Below are positions 10,037 through 19,688 of a DNA stretch of 64,000 bases, one piece after another (the first letter of the stretch is position 1; each line of letters starts with the position of its first letter). The notes beneath the pieces are model-generated. The model was given only the letters and a program-made list of their open reading frames with translations. It did no database searches and was not told where the DNA came from. Origin of the DNA: Eubacteriales bacterium (GTDB taxonomy: Bacteria; Bacillota; Clostridia; Christensenellales; CAG-138); contig JAJFTI010000011.1 of NCBI GenBank assembly GCA_021373115.1, positions 1-64,000 of the forward strand, given 5' to 3'. The position numbers and the translations under genes are program-made.

Positions 10037-10705
10037 ATGATTTATTATGTTGAGGACGACGCAAACATCCGCGAGCTGGTCGTTTACACGCTCAGTCAAA
10101 CGGGGCTTTCCGCGCGCGGTTTTCCCGATTCCGCCGCGTTCTTTGCCGCCATGCAGGACGAAAAACCCTCTCTGGTTCTGCTGGACATCATGCTGCCCGG
10201 CGAGGACGGACTTTCGGTATTAACGAAAATTCGCGCTTCGTCCGCGACCGCGTCCCTGCCGGTTATGATGATTACCGCGAAATCCGCCGAATACGATAAG
10301 GTATCCGGACTCGATCTTGGCGCGGACGATTACATTGCAAAGCCTTTCGGCATGGCGGAACTGGTTGCCCGCGTGAAAGCGCTGCTGCGAAGAAGCGGTA
10401 TGAAGGCGAATTCCGATCGTCTGGTCTACGGCGAATTAGTCGTTGACATCGCCAAACATACGGTCACGGCCGGGTCTTCGAACGTAGTCCTGACCTATAA
10501 GGAGTTTTCCCTGCTGGTGCGCCTGATGGAAAGCGCTGGCCGCGCGTTTACGCGCGAACAGCTGCTGGAAACCGTTTGGGGGTACGACTATGAAGGCGGA
10601 ACACGCACCGTAGACGTGCATGTGCAAACGCTTCGGACAAAGCTCGGCGAATGCGGAAGATTCATCGAAACCGTACGCGGAGTGGGCTATCGTTTTAGCG
10701 AGTAA
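10037..10705 (+). CDS. phoP: PhoP/PhoB-like response regulator (OmpR family)
   Basis: This 222-residue response regulator has an N-terminal receiver domain with acidic pocket residues EDD near the start, the phospho-acceptor Asp50 (VLLDIMLPGEDG) and Lys in DYIAKPF. A C-terminal OmpR-type winged helix ends TVDVHVQTLRTKLG...VRGVGYRF. The upstream in-frame ATG at 10028 directly abuts GGGAG, so I take the ATG at 10037, nine bases below it. It is co-directional with pstSCAB-phoU and its kinase, so it is most likely the phosphate-regulon activator. The role is inferred from context. Confidence 0.88.
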   Translation: MIYYVEDDANIRELVVYTLSQTGLSARGFPDSAAFFAAMQDEKPSLVLLDIMLPGEDGLSVLTKIRASSATASLPVMMITAKSAEYDKVSGLDLGADDYIAKPFGMAELVARVKALLRRSGMKANSDRLVYGELVVDIAKHTVTAGSSNVVLTYKEFSLLVRLMESAGRAFTREQLLETVWGYDYEGGTRTVDVHVQTLRTKLGECGRFIETVRGVGYRFSE

Positions 10706-10756
10706 CCGGATGCTGCCGTTTCAAACCGCGGTTGATCCGGTAAGGGAGCGTGATCT

Positions 10757-12433
10757 ATGAGACAGCGCATCTTCTGGAATATCTTTCTTTCCTCGCTCAT
10801 CGCGGCGCTGCTGCTTGGCGGGGCAATACTGGCGATGCAATATCGCGTGTTCGAGAAGCTGGTCTTTACCGAGCTTGCCGGGGAGTGCGAGTATGTTGCA
10901 TCCGGCCTGCTCTCGGCGCAGGACGAGCAAGCCTATCTGCTCAGCCTGCCTTCAAGCAACCGGCTTACGCTGATCAATGCGGACGGAACGGTCGTGTTCG
11001 ATACCACTTCCGACGCTGCCAAGCTGGAAAACCATTTGAACCGGCCGGAGGTAATCGCCGCACAGAAGGAAGGCTCCGGCACCAGTTCCCGCTTTTCGGA
11101 TACGCAGTTGATCCGAAACTTTTACTATGCAATGAAACTTCCCGACGGGCGCGTTCTCCGCATTGCCGACTCGCAGCAGAGCGTCATCGGCATGCTGAAC
11201 GCCATGCTGCCGACCATGCTTCTCGTGCTGCTGACGATCGCGCTGGTTTCGCTCTTCTTCTCCCGTTATGCGGCAAAAACGATCATTCGTCCGATCAACG
11301 CTCTGGATATGAGCAATCCCCTCGGAAATGTTACGTACGATGAGCTTGCGCCGCTGCTCACCAGTATGGAGCGCCAGCGCCGCGAAATCGCAAGCCGGAT
11401 GGCCGCGCTCTCGGAAAAGCAGCGCGAGTTCACCGCCGTTGCCGAAAACATGCGCGAAGGCCTGATTTTGCTGGATACGCACGACCGCATGATCGCCATC
11501 AACGCGAGCGCGGCGCGCACCTTTGGTTCGGACGCACAAACCGTTCTTGGCGCGCATATTCTGATGCTGAATCGCAGCGTGGCGCTGCAGCAGGCACTGG
11601 AGCAGGCCAAAACGGAAGGCGCGGGGACCGCGACGCTGAACAGAGGCGCCAGCACCTACCAGATTCTGGCAAATACCGTGCTGGATAACGACAAACCCGC
11701 AGGAACCGTGCTGCTCGTACTCGATATTTCGGATCGCGCCGCGGCGGAAAAAATGCGGAAGGAATTCTCCGCCAACGTATCCCACGAGCTGAAAACGCCG
11801 CTCACCTCCATTCTCGGTTATGCGGAGATCATGCGGGACGGCGTTGCAAAAGCCGAGGATACCAAGCGTTTTGCCGCGAAGATTCACGACGAGGCGCAGT
11901 CCCTCATGTCGCTGATCGACGATATCATCCGGCTTTCGCAGCTCGATGAAAAAACATCCCTCCCCGAGATGACGCAGATCGATCTCAAGCCGATCTGCGA
12001 GGACGTTTGCCGCAGGCTCGCGCCGCTTGCGGAAAAGGCGGGCGTGTCCCTGGTCACCAATCTGGATTCCGCCCGTGTGCGCGGCGTTCCAAAGATGCTG
12101 GAAGAGATCGTCCGGAATTTGGTTGACAACGCGATCAAGTACAACACGACAAACGGAAGCGTCGGCGTTTCGCTTCACGCCGGTGAAAAGCAGGCGACAC
12201 TGACCGTTTCGGATACCGGCATCGGCATTCCGCAGGAGCATCTTGCGCGCGTTTTCGAGCGCTTCTATCGGGTAGACCGCAGCCGGAACAAGCAGATCAA
12301 CGGAACGGGGCTAGGCTTATCCATCGTAAAACATGCAGCGGAAACGCTGGGCGCCGCCGTGCATTTGGAAAGCAAACTCGGAATCGGCACGACCGTTACC
12401 ATCACGTTTCCCACGATCGATAAAACCGTCTGA
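10757..12433 (+). CDS. phoR: PhoR-like sensor histidine kinase
   Basis: This 558-residue membrane kinase has membrane segments at about residues 7-27 and 150-170 enclosing a short extracytoplasmic domain. A PAS domain (MREGLILLDTHDRMIAI region) follows, then the HisKA dimerisation helix with the phospho-His near 345 (VSHELKTPLTSILGY). The HATPase domain shows N-box NLVDNAIKYN, DTGIGIPQEH, FERFYRVD and [16 protein letters not shown] eight bases upstream supports the ATG. It follows the response regulator by 51 bases and ends at a strong terminator. The match to PhoR architecture and the pst context give the assignment. Confidence 0.88.
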   Translation: MRQRIFWNIFLSSLIAALLLGGAILAMQYRVFEKLVFTELAGECEYVASGLLSAQDEQAYLLSLPSSNRLTLINADGTVVFDTTSDAAKLENHLNRPEVIAAQKEGSGTSSRFSDTQLIRNFYYAMKLPDGRVLRIADSQQSVIGMLNAMLPTMLLVLLTIALVSLFFSRYAAKTIIRPINALDMSNPLGNVTYDELAPLLTSMERQRREIASRMAALSEKQREFTAVAENMREGLILLDTHDRMIAINASAARTFGSDAQTVLGAHILMLNRSVALQQALEQAKTEGAGTATLNRGASTYQILANTVLDNDKPAGTVLLVLDISDRAAAEKMRKEFSANVSHELKTPLTSILGYAEIMRDGVAKAEDTKRFAAKIHDEAQSLMSLIDDIIRLSQLDEKTSLPEMTQIDLKPICEDVCRRLAPLAEKAGVSLVTNLDSARVRGVPKMLEEIVRNLVDNAIKYNTTNGSVGVSLHAGEKQATLTVSDTGIGIPQEHLARVFERFYRVDRSRNKQINGTGLGLSIVKHAAETLGAAVHLESKLGIGTTVTITFPTIDKTV

Positions 12434-12455
12434 GAACATCTCTATGCCCCCTCAC

Positions 12456-12482
12456 GCGCCCGTGTATCCGGGCGCTTTTTTG
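12456..12482 (+). terminator. Terminator after the pst-pho operon
   Basis: A perfect 7-bp stem GCGCCCG/CGGGCGC with a 6-base loop is followed by TTTTTT. It isolates the next two genes from the phosphate operon. Confidence 0.92.
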
Positions 12483-12586
12483 TTTGCCGGCGAGTATAAA
12501 AATACAACTCCACCGTATAAATTCAGCAGTTACCCGCGTAAAAAAACGTATATTTTTTTTGTTCGTAAAACGTCACATTTTCAATA

Positions 12587-12615
12587 TTGACAAACGTTTC
12601 CATAAGAGTTACAAC
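12587..12615 (+). promoter_or_regulatory. Possible promoter of the ATP-grasp/aminomutase pair
   Basis: TTGACA at 12587-12592, 17-base spacer, TACAAC at 12610-12615. The -35 is perfect and the -10 matches four of six. The AT-rich stretch just upstream may serve as an UP element. Confidence 0.45.
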
Positions 12616-12671
12616 ATGCCTGCAAGCATGTGTGTTTGTCATTTTTTATGGGGAAAGCGAAGTGGTTTTTC

Positions 12672-13703
12672 ATGGATAATTCATCCGAAGAAGTGCCTCT
12701 CGGGCAAGTCCTGGTCGGCGTTGTTTTCAACCTGAAACACGCCGAACAATCGCACAGTTCCGCCCCGGACGATCAGGCGGAATACGACAGTATGGATACC
12801 GTCCTCGCCATCGAGCGTGCGCTGCAGCGGCAGGGCTGCCGCACCGTCCTCTGCGAAGCGGACGAGGATCTTCCGGAGAAGCTCCGCAGGCATCGTCCCG
12901 ATTTTATCTTCAACATTGCCGAGGGGCGCGGCGGGCGCGCGCGGGAAGCGCAGGTCCCCGCTCTGCTGTCCCTTTTCGATATACCATACACCGGTTCGGA
13001 TGAAACGGCGCTCTGCATCGCGCTTGACAAGGCGCTGACCAAGCGCCTGCTTACAACCTATCGCATTCCGACGCCGCGTTATCGTGTCTATGAACCCTCC
13101 GGCAGGATTCCTACCGGCGGTCTTCGTTTTCCCGTCATCGTTAAACCCAACGCGGAAGGCTCCAGCAAGGGCATTCAGGACGTCTGCATCGCCGAAAACG
13201 CATCCGAGTTAAAATCCCTCGTGGAGCGGAATATTTCACTCTACGGCGGTTCCGTGCTCGCCGAGGAGTATATCCACGGGCGGGAGTTCACCGTCGGCCT
13301 GCTTGGGAACGGCGAGAACGTATCCGTATTTCCGCCGATGGAAATCGTTTATCACGATTCGCCGATTTCCGGCTATAACGTTTACAATTATACCGTTAAG
13401 CAGCAGTATACGAAATATGTTTCCTATCGCTGCCCCGCCGAGCTTTCACCGGAACTGGAACGCAAGATCGTTTCTATTTCCAAAAAGGTGTTTCTCGCGC
13501 TCGGCTGCCGGGATTTCGCGCGCGTCGATTTTCGTCTGGACGAAGAAAACCGGCTCTACTTCATCGAAATCAATCCTCTGCCCGGGCTTGCGCCGCACTA
13601 CAGCGACTATCCGATGCTGGCGGAATTCTGCGGCATGGAATATGACGACCTCGTTGGCAACGTTCTTCGTGCAGGCGCCGCGCGCAGCGGCGTTTGCCTT
13701 TAG
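12672..13703 (+). CDS. D-alanine-D-alanine ligase-like ATP-grasp enzyme
   Basis: This ATP-grasp ligase has 343 residues from the ATG at 12672; ATGs at 12648 and 12630 are possible and no start has a good ribosome site. Ddl-family landmarks are IPYTGSDETALCIALDK, the ATP-binding VIVKPNAEGSSKGI, LAEEYIHGREFTVGLLG and the metal site RVDFRLDEENRLYFIEINP. The family joins a carboxyl group to an amine through an acyl phosphate. The N-terminus differs from true Ddl, and the acceptor loop (YHDSPISGYNVYNY) is not the Ddl one. The gene stands 17 bases before a lysine-aminomutase homologue rather than among cell-wall genes, so I doubt D-Ala-D-Ala is the product. The substrate is unknown. Confidence 0.75.
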   Translation: MDNSSEEVPLGQVLVGVVFNLKHAEQSHSSAPDDQAEYDSMDTVLAIERALQRQGCRTVLCEADEDLPEKLRRHRPDFIFNIAEGRGGRAREAQVPALLSLFDIPYTGSDETALCIALDKALTKRLLTTYRIPTPRYRVYEPSGRIPTGGLRFPVIVKPNAEGSSKGIQDVCIAENASELKSLVERNISLYGGSVLAEEYIHGREFTVGLLGNGENVSVFPPMEIVYHDSPISGYNVYNYTVKQQYTKYVSYRCPAELSPELERKIVSISKKVFLALGCRDFARVDFRLDEENRLYFIEINPLPGLAPHYSDYPMLAEFCGMEYDDLVGNVLRAGAARSGVCL

Positions 13704-13720
13704 CGAGGCGGTGATATCGC

Positions 13721-14797
13721 ATGGAAGAACGCTGGAACGACTGGAAATGGCAGTTTGCCAACCGAATCACCACCGTAGAGCAGCTCCGTGCCGCGCTGCC
13801 GCTCTCGCGCAAGGAGCAGGCGGACATTGAAACCTGCCTCGGCGCGTTTCGCATGGCGATTACGCCATACTATGCCTCGCTGATCGATCCGAACGACCCG
13901 CATGACCCAGTCCGCATGCAGGCCGTTCCATCCATTCTCGAGACCAGGCCGGACGCGAACGATCTCGCCGACCCGCTCGGTGAAGTGGAGGACAGTCCTG
14001 TTCCGCACATCGTCCACCGCTATCCGGATCGCGTACTTCTGCTCGTAACCATGCAGTGCTCCATGTACTGCCGGCATTGCACGCGCCGCAGGGCCGTTGG
14101 CGAGGAGGATCGCGCCATCACCGAGGCCGCGCTGCAGAAAGCGGTCTCCTATATCCGCGCGCATACGGATATTCGGGACGTGCTGATCTCCGGCGGCGAC
14201 CCGCTGACGATGGGCACGCCCCAGCTGGAGCATATCATCTCCGCACTTCGTGCCATTGATCACGTGGAGATCATTCGCATCGGAACGCGCGTTCCGGTTG
14301 TGATGCCAATGCGCATCACAGCCGAGCTGACGGACATGCTGCGAAAGTATCATCCGATCTGGATCAACACGCATTTCAACCACCCGCGCGAATTAACGCC
14401 GGAAGCGGCGCGCGCCTGCGCTGCCATCGTGGACGCGGGAATCCCGCTCGGTAACCAAACGGTGCTGCTGAAGGGGATCAACGACAACGCGGAAACCATG
14501 AAGCGGCTGCTGCTCGGGCTGGTCAAAATGCGCGTTCGCCCGTATTATCTCTATCAATGCGATTTGAGCTGCGGAATCGGGCATTTCCGTACGCGCGTGG
14601 AAACGGGCATCGAAATCATGCACCAGCTCACGGGCAATATCTCCGGCTACGCGCTGCCGAAATACGTTATCGACGCGCCGGGCGGCGGCGGAAAGATTCC
14701 CGTGGGTTATGATTATGTGCTTAAGAAAGACGACCGGGAGGTTGTTCTGGAAAACTACAAAGGAATCGCCTACCGCTATCCGCAGCCGAAGGACTGA
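13721..14797 (+). CDS. KamA-family radical SAM lysine 2,3-aminomutase homologue
   Basis: The family uses a [4Fe-4S] cluster, SAM and PLP to move the alpha-amino group of lysine to the beta carbon. The 358-residue protein has the cluster motif CSMYCRHC (Cys113, Cys117, Cys120) and the PLP lysine in APGGGGKIPV (Lys325). Two Asp residues (Asp281 in YQCDLS, Asp318 in VIDAPGG) align with those that hold the lysine side-chain amine in clostridial KamA. It is shorter than KamA (about 416) and near EpmB length. Keeping both Asp residues favours lysine as substrate. It is paired with the ATP-grasp ligase and followed by a terminator; no acetyltransferase (AblB) is in the operon. Confidence 0.85.
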   Translation: MEERWNDWKWQFANRITTVEQLRAALPLSRKEQADIETCLGAFRMAITPYYASLIDPNDPHDPVRMQAVPSILETRPDANDLADPLGEVEDSPVPHIVHRYPDRVLLLVTMQCSMYCRHCTRRRAVGEEDRAITEAALQKAVSYIRAHTDIRDVLISGGDPLTMGTPQLEHIISALRAIDHVEIIRIGTRVPVVMPMRITAELTDMLRKYHPIWINTHFNHPRELTPEAARACAAIVDAGIPLGNQTVLLKGINDNAETMKRLLLGLVKMRVRPYYLYQCDLSCGIGHFRTRVETGIEIMHQLTGNISGYALPKYVIDAPGGGGKIPVGYDYVLKKDDREVVLENYKGIAYRYPQPKD

Positions 14798-14816
14798 CTG
14801 CACCATAGAACAACAG

Positions 14817-14840
14817 CGGCGGCCATTTGGCCGCCGTTTT
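14817..14840 (+). terminator. Terminator after the aminomutase gene
   Basis: A GC-rich inverted repeat CGGCGGCC/GGCCGCCG with a short loop is followed by TTTT. It lies 20 bases after the aminomutase stop and just before the convergent GNAT gene. Confidence 0.85.
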
Positions 14841-14843
14841 GAA

Positions 14844-15542
14844 TTACTTCTTTTGTTTCTCCGGAAGGTCGAGCTTCTTTGGCTCCTTCTCCCGTTTTCT
14901 AGCGGCGCGATCCTGCGAGTCGAGCGATATGCCGAGCGCAAGTCCCGCGCACATGCCAATCACCATGCCCATGATCTGGCTGCTGTAAAGGCTGGAACCC
15001 AGCGCGAGCCCTACGCTCAATCCAATGCAAAGATAAATCGCCATCCACCCGCTCGCGGGGCGCTCCAGTTCCCAGCAGGACTGACCTTCCGCCGGGCTTT
15101 CGACGCGATAGAACTTGAGCTCCCGCAGAATATTCTGGGAAGCGGTGTTCTCCCCCGCCGTCATAACGCGGATAAAATAGGCGTTCTCCTGCCGAAAGGC
15201 CCAATCGCAGAGCGCTTTTGTCGCTTCGGTTGCGAATCCGTCCGTTCGGTTTGCCTCCGGGATGTCGTAACCCAATTCCAAGGTCTTATCCTGCGGCGCT
15301 CCATGAAACCCGAGATAGCCGAGCGTTTCGCCCGTTTCGCGCAGCGTCATGCGCCAGCTTGTGTTCCAGAGCGCCTGGTCGGAATCGGCCGTCACACGGC
15401 GGCGCATTTCCAAATAAGCGTCTCGAAGCGGTTCGTTTTCCGCGCTTTCCGCCCATTCGGCCAACTCCGCTGCATTCATCGGCGTCAGCAGCAGACGTTT
15501 CGTTTTCATTGGATTTTGATCAATCAGTCGATAGTGTTTCAT
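14844..15542 (-). CDS. RimJ/RimL-type GNAT acetyltransferase with C-terminal membrane hairpin
   Basis: This 232-residue protein has two parts. Residues 1 to about 160 are a RimJ/RimL-type acetyltransferase (KTKRLLLTPM start, LELGYDIPEANRTDGFATEA acetyl-CoA region, ASQNILRELKFYRVE). Residues 165-210 hold two glycine-rich hydrophobic segments (GWMAIYLCIGLSVGLALG and MGMVIGMCAGLALGI), followed by a charged tail. The tail should anchor the enzyme to the membrane. AGGGG before the ATG at 15542 supports the start. It lies 11 bases after rpoD and is probably transcribed from that operon. The acceptor substrate is unknown. Confidence 0.8.
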   Translation of the reverse strand: MKHYRLIDQNPMKTKRLLLTPMNAAELAEWAESAENEPLRDAYLEMRRRVTADSDQALWNTSWRMTLRETGETLGYLGFHGAPQDKTLELGYDIPEANRTDGFATEATKALCDWAFRQENAYFIRVMTAGENTASQNILRELKFYRVESPAEGQSCWELERPASGWMAIYLCIGLSVGLALGSSLYSSQIMGMVIGMCAGLALGISLDSQDRAARKREKEPKKLDLPEKQKK

Positions 15543-15553
15543 GAATCCCCTTC

Positions 15554-16633
15554 TTATTCGAGAAAATCCTTGAGCCGCTTGCTGCGGCTGGGGTGGCGCA
15601 GTTTACGAAGCGCCTTTGCCTCGATCTGGCGGATGCGCTCGCGCGTTACATTAAACTCCTTGCCAACCTCTTCGAGCGTACGCGCCTTGCCGTCGTCCAG
15701 GCCATAGCGCAGGCGAAGCACCTTCGCCTCGCGTGGGGTCAGCGAGTTGAGCACGTCCATGAGCTGCTCTTTAAGCAGGGTCACGGCAACCGCCTCGGCG
15801 GGAGCGGGTGCGTCGTCGTCCGGAATAAAGTCGCCGAGGTGCGAATCGTCCTCCTCGCCAATCGGCGTTTCCAGCGATACCGGCTCCTGAGCGATTTTAA
15901 TGATCTCGCGCACCTTCTCCTCGGAAATGCCCATCTCCTTGGCGATTTCGTCCGGCCTAGGATCCCGCCCGTATTCCTGAACAAGCTGGCGGTTCACGCG
16001 AATGAGCTTGTTGATTGTCTCAACCATATGCACCGGAATGCGGATTGTGCGCGCCTGATCCGCAATTGCGCGGGTAATCGCCTGTCGAATCCACCACGTC
16101 GCATAGGTGGAAAACTTATATCCCTTGCGGTAGTCGAACTTCTCCACCGCTTTGATGAGGCCGAGGTTGCCCTCCTGAATCAAATCCAGAAACAGCATGC
16201 CGCGCCCAACATAGCGCTTTGCAATGGAAACCACCAGGCGAAGGTTCGCCTCCGCGAGCTGGTGCTTGGCGTCCGGGTCGCCGTCCGCCATGCGCTGCGC
16301 AATCTCAACCTCCTGCGTGGCGGTCAGCAGGGGTACCTTGCCAATCTCCTTGAGGTACATGCGCACCGGATCATCGATATTAATGCCTTCCACCGCGGCA
16401 AGGGTGGACTCGATTTCAGCAATCTCCTGGTTGATGTCCTCCGGCATCTCAACGTCTTCCACGACGTCGATATTCAGTTCCTCCAGGTGATCGTAAACCT
16501 TCTCGATCTGCTCCTGATCGAGCTCGAGTTCCTCCAGCGCGTCCATGATCTCCTTATAGGAGAGCATTCCTTTCTGCTTGCCGGTTTCGAAAAGCTCGTT
16601 GAGCTTTTGCATGCGCGCTTCTTTTCCTTCCAA
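15554..16633 (-). CDS. rpoD: RNA polymerase primary sigma factor SigA/RpoD
   Basis: This is the housekeeping sigma factor, 359 residues. Region 1.1 is short, region 1.2 begins [17 protein letters not shown], region 2 contains the -10-recognising [17 protein letters not shown], region 3 follows, and region 4 ends with the -35-binding helix [20 protein letters not shown]. The start is debatable. An ATG at 16651 overlaps the dnaG stop (ATGA), but AAAGGAG at 16648-16642 lies eight bases before a TTG at 16633, which I prefer; an ATG at 16612 is a third option. The dgt-dnaG-rpoD order is common in Clostridia. Confidence 0.97.
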   Translation of the reverse strand: MEGKEARMQKLNELFETGKQKGMLSYKEIMDALEELELDQEQIEKVYDHLEELNIDVVEDVEMPEDINQEIAEIESTLAAVEGINIDDPVRMYLKEIGKVPLLTATQEVEIAQRMADGDPDAKHQLAEANLRLVVSIAKRYVGRGMLFLDLIQEGNLGLIKAVEKFDYRKGYKFSTYATWWIRQAITRAIADQARTIRIPVHMVETINKLIRVNRQLVQEYGRDPRPDEIAKEMGISEEKVREIIKIAQEPVSLETPIGEEDDSHLGDFIPDDDAPAPAEAVAVTLLKEQLMDVLNSLTPREAKVLRLRYGLDDGKARTLEEVGKEFNVTRERIRQIEAKALRKLRHPSRSKRLKDFLE

Positions 16634-16647
16634 GGTGTTTGCTCCTT

Positions 16648-18432
16648 TCATCTCAGCCCCCGCATCCGCAGGTTTAAATTCTGCATTTCCCGTAATAATT
16701 CGGCCCTTTGTTCCGGCGATACGGCCGGTTCGGTCAGGCGTTTTTTCATAGCTTCTATCTGTTGCGCGAGATCGCACTGTTCGATTCGGCAGAGACAATC
16801 CCTTACCGCTTTTTCCGGTTCCTCGCAGGCGGCTTCGTCCCGAACCGCGGCGCTTACGCGCTCCGCGCCCGCTTTGTCCAAACCCGCAATTAAAAGCGGA
16901 ACATTCGGCGTTTCGCCGCGCGCATAGGCCTGCGCCAGGCCTTCTGCAAACTTGCGGAAACCCTCGTCCAGAAACTGCTGTTCCAGCCCCTCTTTTGAAA
17001 CAAGAGCCGCCGCGTCCCGCGACTGCATCATGTGAAACAGCAGTGCGCTCTCCGCGCGCGAACGCTCGTCCTCGCGCGGCGCAGCGCGCGTTTGCGCTTT
17101 TCGCGCCCATTCGCGTCTGGGGCCGGCAGGCTGCGGTTGTCGCATCGGCCGCGCGCTCTCGCCCTGCGCCTTGAGCGTTTCCAGCGAATACCCCGTTTTA
17201 AACGAAAGCTGCTGATAATAACGCTCCTGTTCCAGCGGCGAAAGCGAAGCGATAAACCGGCAGGCCTCCGCAGCGTAGCGTTCCCGCTCGTCCTCGCGCT
17301 CCAGCGCGTAGGAACGCGCCATGGCTTCGAGTTTAAAGGCATTCAACGAAAGCGCATTCTCCTTCAGGCGGTCAAACGCATCCTTGCCGTTCTGGCGCAC
17401 GAATTCGTCCGGGTCCTGCTCGTTGGGAAACACGATAACGCGAACGATCAGCCCTTCCGCCGAGAGGATGTCCAGCCCGCGGATCGTTGCGTTCTGACCC
17501 GCCGCGTCGCCGTCATAAGCAATGTATACGGTGCTTACGTAGCGTTTGAGCAATCTCGCCTGCTGTTGCGTCAGCGCCGTGCCAAGGCTTGCTACGGCGT
17601 TTGTCACGCCCGCTTCACACAGGCCGATCACATCCGTATAGCCTTCCACCATTACGAGGTCGGGCAGTTTTCCGCTCTTTTGCAGGTTCAGGCCGTAGAG
17701 GTTGTTTCGTTTGTTATATAAAAGAGTGTCGCCCGTATTGATGTATTTTGGTTTATCCTCGTTGTTCAGCACGCGCGCGCCAAACCCGACCACCCGGCCG
17801 TTCGCGGCAACGATCGGAAAAATCACCCGCCCGCGGTACGCGTCGTAGGTGCGCCCGGACTGCTCGTTTTTTACGAGAAGGCCCGCTTCCACGAGCTCCT
17901 CCGGTGAAAATCCCTTTTCGGTCAAATAATTCTTCAGCGATTCCCAGCCGCTCGGCGCGTACCCAATGCCAAAGCGCTTGACGGACTCGCTTGTGATGCC
18001 GCGTTTCTTCAGGTATGCGCGCCCTGATGCGCCTTCGTCGCCCAGCAATGTCTCCATATAGAACCGCGCGGCGAGCTTGCAGGCTTCGGCCAGCCGCTCG
18101 CGCCGCGCCCGCTCGCGCTGCATTGCGGCGTCGTTGGCCTCTTCGGGCATCGCAATTCCGGCACGGTTTGCCAGAAACTCCACCGCCTCCGGAAACGTCA
18201 GATGCTCAACATCCATGATAAACTGGATCACCGATCCGCCGATGTGGCAGCCAAAGCAATAGTAGAGCTGGCGTTCGGGGGAAACGGAGAAGGATGCGGT
18301 CTTTTCCCCGTGGACCGGGCACAGTCCCCAAAGGCGCCTTCCTTTCGGTTTCAACTCGATGTAGGACGAGACGACGGTAACGATATCGTTTTTACTCAGC
18401 AGCTCGTTGAGCCAGCTATCCGGATATGCCAT
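16648..18432 (-). CDS. dnaG: DNA primase
   Basis: DnaG makes RNA primers at the replication fork. The 594-residue protein has the N-terminal CHC2 zinc finger ([11 protein letters not shown]...[10 protein letters not shown]). The catalytic core follows with the TOPRIM signature [12 protein letters not shown] and metal site [11 protein letters not shown], then a C-terminal helicase-interaction region rich in Arg and Ala. The ATG at 18432 ([12 protein letters not shown]) is chosen because AAAGGA sits seven bases before it and it matches the family N-terminus. The frame extends 13 codons further upstream. Confidence 0.96.
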   Translation of the reverse strand: MAYPDSWLNELLSKNDIVTVVSSYIELKPKGRRLWGLCPVHGEKTASFSVSPERQLYYCFGCHIGGSVIQFIMDVEHLTFPEAVEFLANRAGIAMPEEANDAAMQRERARRERLAEACKLAARFYMETLLGDEGASGRAYLKKRGITSESVKRFGIGYAPSGWESLKNYLTEKGFSPEELVEAGLLVKNEQSGRTYDAYRGRVIFPIVAANGRVVGFGARVLNNEDKPKYINTGDTLLYNKRNNLYGLNLQKSGKLPDLVMVEGYTDVIGLCEAGVTNAVASLGTALTQQQARLLKRYVSTVYIAYDGDAAGQNATIRGLDILSAEGLIVRVIVFPNEQDPDEFVRQNGKDAFDRLKENALSLNAFKLEAMARSYALEREDERERYAAEACRFIASLSPLEQERYYQQLSFKTGYSLETLKAQGESARPMRQPQPAGPRREWARKAQTRAAPREDERSRAESALLFHMMQSRDAAALVSKEGLEQQFLDEGFRKFAEGLAQAYARGETPNVPLLIAGLDKAGAERVSAAVRDEAACEEPEKAVRDCLCRIEQCDLAQQIEAMKKRLTEPAVSPEQRAELLREMQNLNLRMRGLR

Positions 18433-18537
18433 ACGCTCGTCCTTTCCCTGTTGTTTTGCCGCGTCTCCCATCGGCCTATATAGGATTCGGCCTTTTTCGG
18501 CTGTTTACTGCCCCTCCTGCCGGATAAACGGAATATT

Positions 18538-19557
18538 TTACGTTTTCAGGTCCATCCATGCCTTCGGAACAAAAATACGGACATACTCCGAAACCGCGTA
18601 GTTGTCCGTCATGCCCGCAATATAATCCGCGACCGCACGTTCCTTTCCATCCTGTTCGAGATACTTCGCGTACTCGCCCGCAAGCAGTTCGGTGTGCTCC
18701 AGATAATATGCATACAGCTCGCGAATCAGCCGCTTTGCCTTCTCCTCCTCGCTTTTTGCCACGGGATTACGGTACACGCGCTCAAACATAAATTCCCGGA
18801 GCGCTTCAAACTGCACGCTGACCTCCGCGCTCATCCGAACGTCCGGCTTGTCAAAGCTCTGTTCAACCACGTCGAGAATCATGGTATTGATCCGCTTTGC
18901 ATGCGAATTACCCAGCACGCGAACGCAGTCCTGCGGAAGATCGCTCTCCAACAGCACACCCGCGCGCATCGCGTCGTCGATGTCGTGGTTGATATATGCA
19001 ATGCGGTCGGCAAGCGAAACAACATGCCCTTCAAGCGTAATCGCGTTCCCGTTCTTTTTATGGTTCAGGATGCCGTCCCGCACCTCAAACGTCAGATTCA
19101 GCCCTTCCCCGTCGTTCTCCAGCTTTTCCACCACGCGCAGGCTTTGTTCGTTGTGTTCAAAACCACCCGGCAGCAGTTCGTTGAGAACATCCTCTCCGGA
19201 GTGTCCAAACGGCGTGTGCCCCAGGTCGTGTCCCATGGCGATTGCTTCCGCAAGATCCTCGTTGAGGCGGAGAGCGCGGGAAATCGTCCGCGCAATCTGG
19301 CTTACCTCCAGCGTGTGCGTCAGCCGCGTGCGGTAATGATCCCCCTGCGGCGAGAGAAAGACCTGCGTTTTATGCTTGAGCCGGCGAAAAGACTTGCTGT
19401 GGAGAATGCGGTCCCGGTCCCGGATGAAATCCGTCCGAAGCTGGCAGGGTTCCGCGCGGATTTCCCGCCCGCGCGAGTTCTGGGAGAGCATGGCGTAGGG
19501 AGAAAGCGTTTCCGCCTGGATTCGCTCGTAATACTGTCTTGGATTTTCCTGCGTCAT
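18538..19557 (-). CDS. dgt: Deoxyguanosinetriphosphate triphosphohydrolase-like protein
   Basis: This 339-residue HD-domain nucleotide triphosphohydrolase carries the Dgt-family blocks RTDFIRDRDRILHSKSFRRL and HKTQVF. The metal ligands are in RLTHTLEV and GHDLGHTPFGHSGE, with the second Asp region SLADRIAYINHDIDDA. The family hydrolyses dNTPs to nucleosides and triphosphate. GGAGGT before the ATG at 19557 fits. It is the first gene of the dgt-dnaG-rpoD group; dnaG starts 105 bases downstream and no terminator is seen between them. Confidence 0.93.
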   Translation of the reverse strand: MTQENPRQYYERIQAETLSPYAMLSQNSRGREIRAEPCQLRTDFIRDRDRILHSKSFRRLKHKTQVFLSPQGDHYRTRLTHTLEVSQIARTISRALRLNEDLAEAIAMGHDLGHTPFGHSGEDVLNELLPGGFEHNEQSLRVVEKLENDGEGLNLTFEVRDGILNHKKNGNAITLEGHVVSLADRIAYINHDIDDAMRAGVLLESDLPQDCVRVLGNSHAKRINTMILDVVEQSFDKPDVRMSAEVSVQFEALREFMFERVYRNPVAKSEEEKAKRLIRELYAYYLEHTELLAGEYAKYLEQDGKERAVADYIAGMTDNYAVSEYVRIFVPKAWMDLKT

Positions 19558-19628
19558 ATCCGCACCTCCGATCTACGTGTAACTATTCGCCGTAACCGTG
19601 AAAAATCCTTGTTTTTGCCGCGTGAGGC

Positions 19629-19664
19629 CGAAAAAACCCCGCCAGGTGAAAAGCCGGCGGGGTT
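19629..19664 (-). terminator. Terminator after the CD1247-like gene
   Basis: Minus-strand hairpin AACCCCGCC/GGCGGGGTT with a 12-base loop, followed by a T-run. It separates the CD1247-like gene from dgt. Confidence 0.88.
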
Positions 19665-19688
19665 GCATGCAGAGGTACCGCGGGCGAT

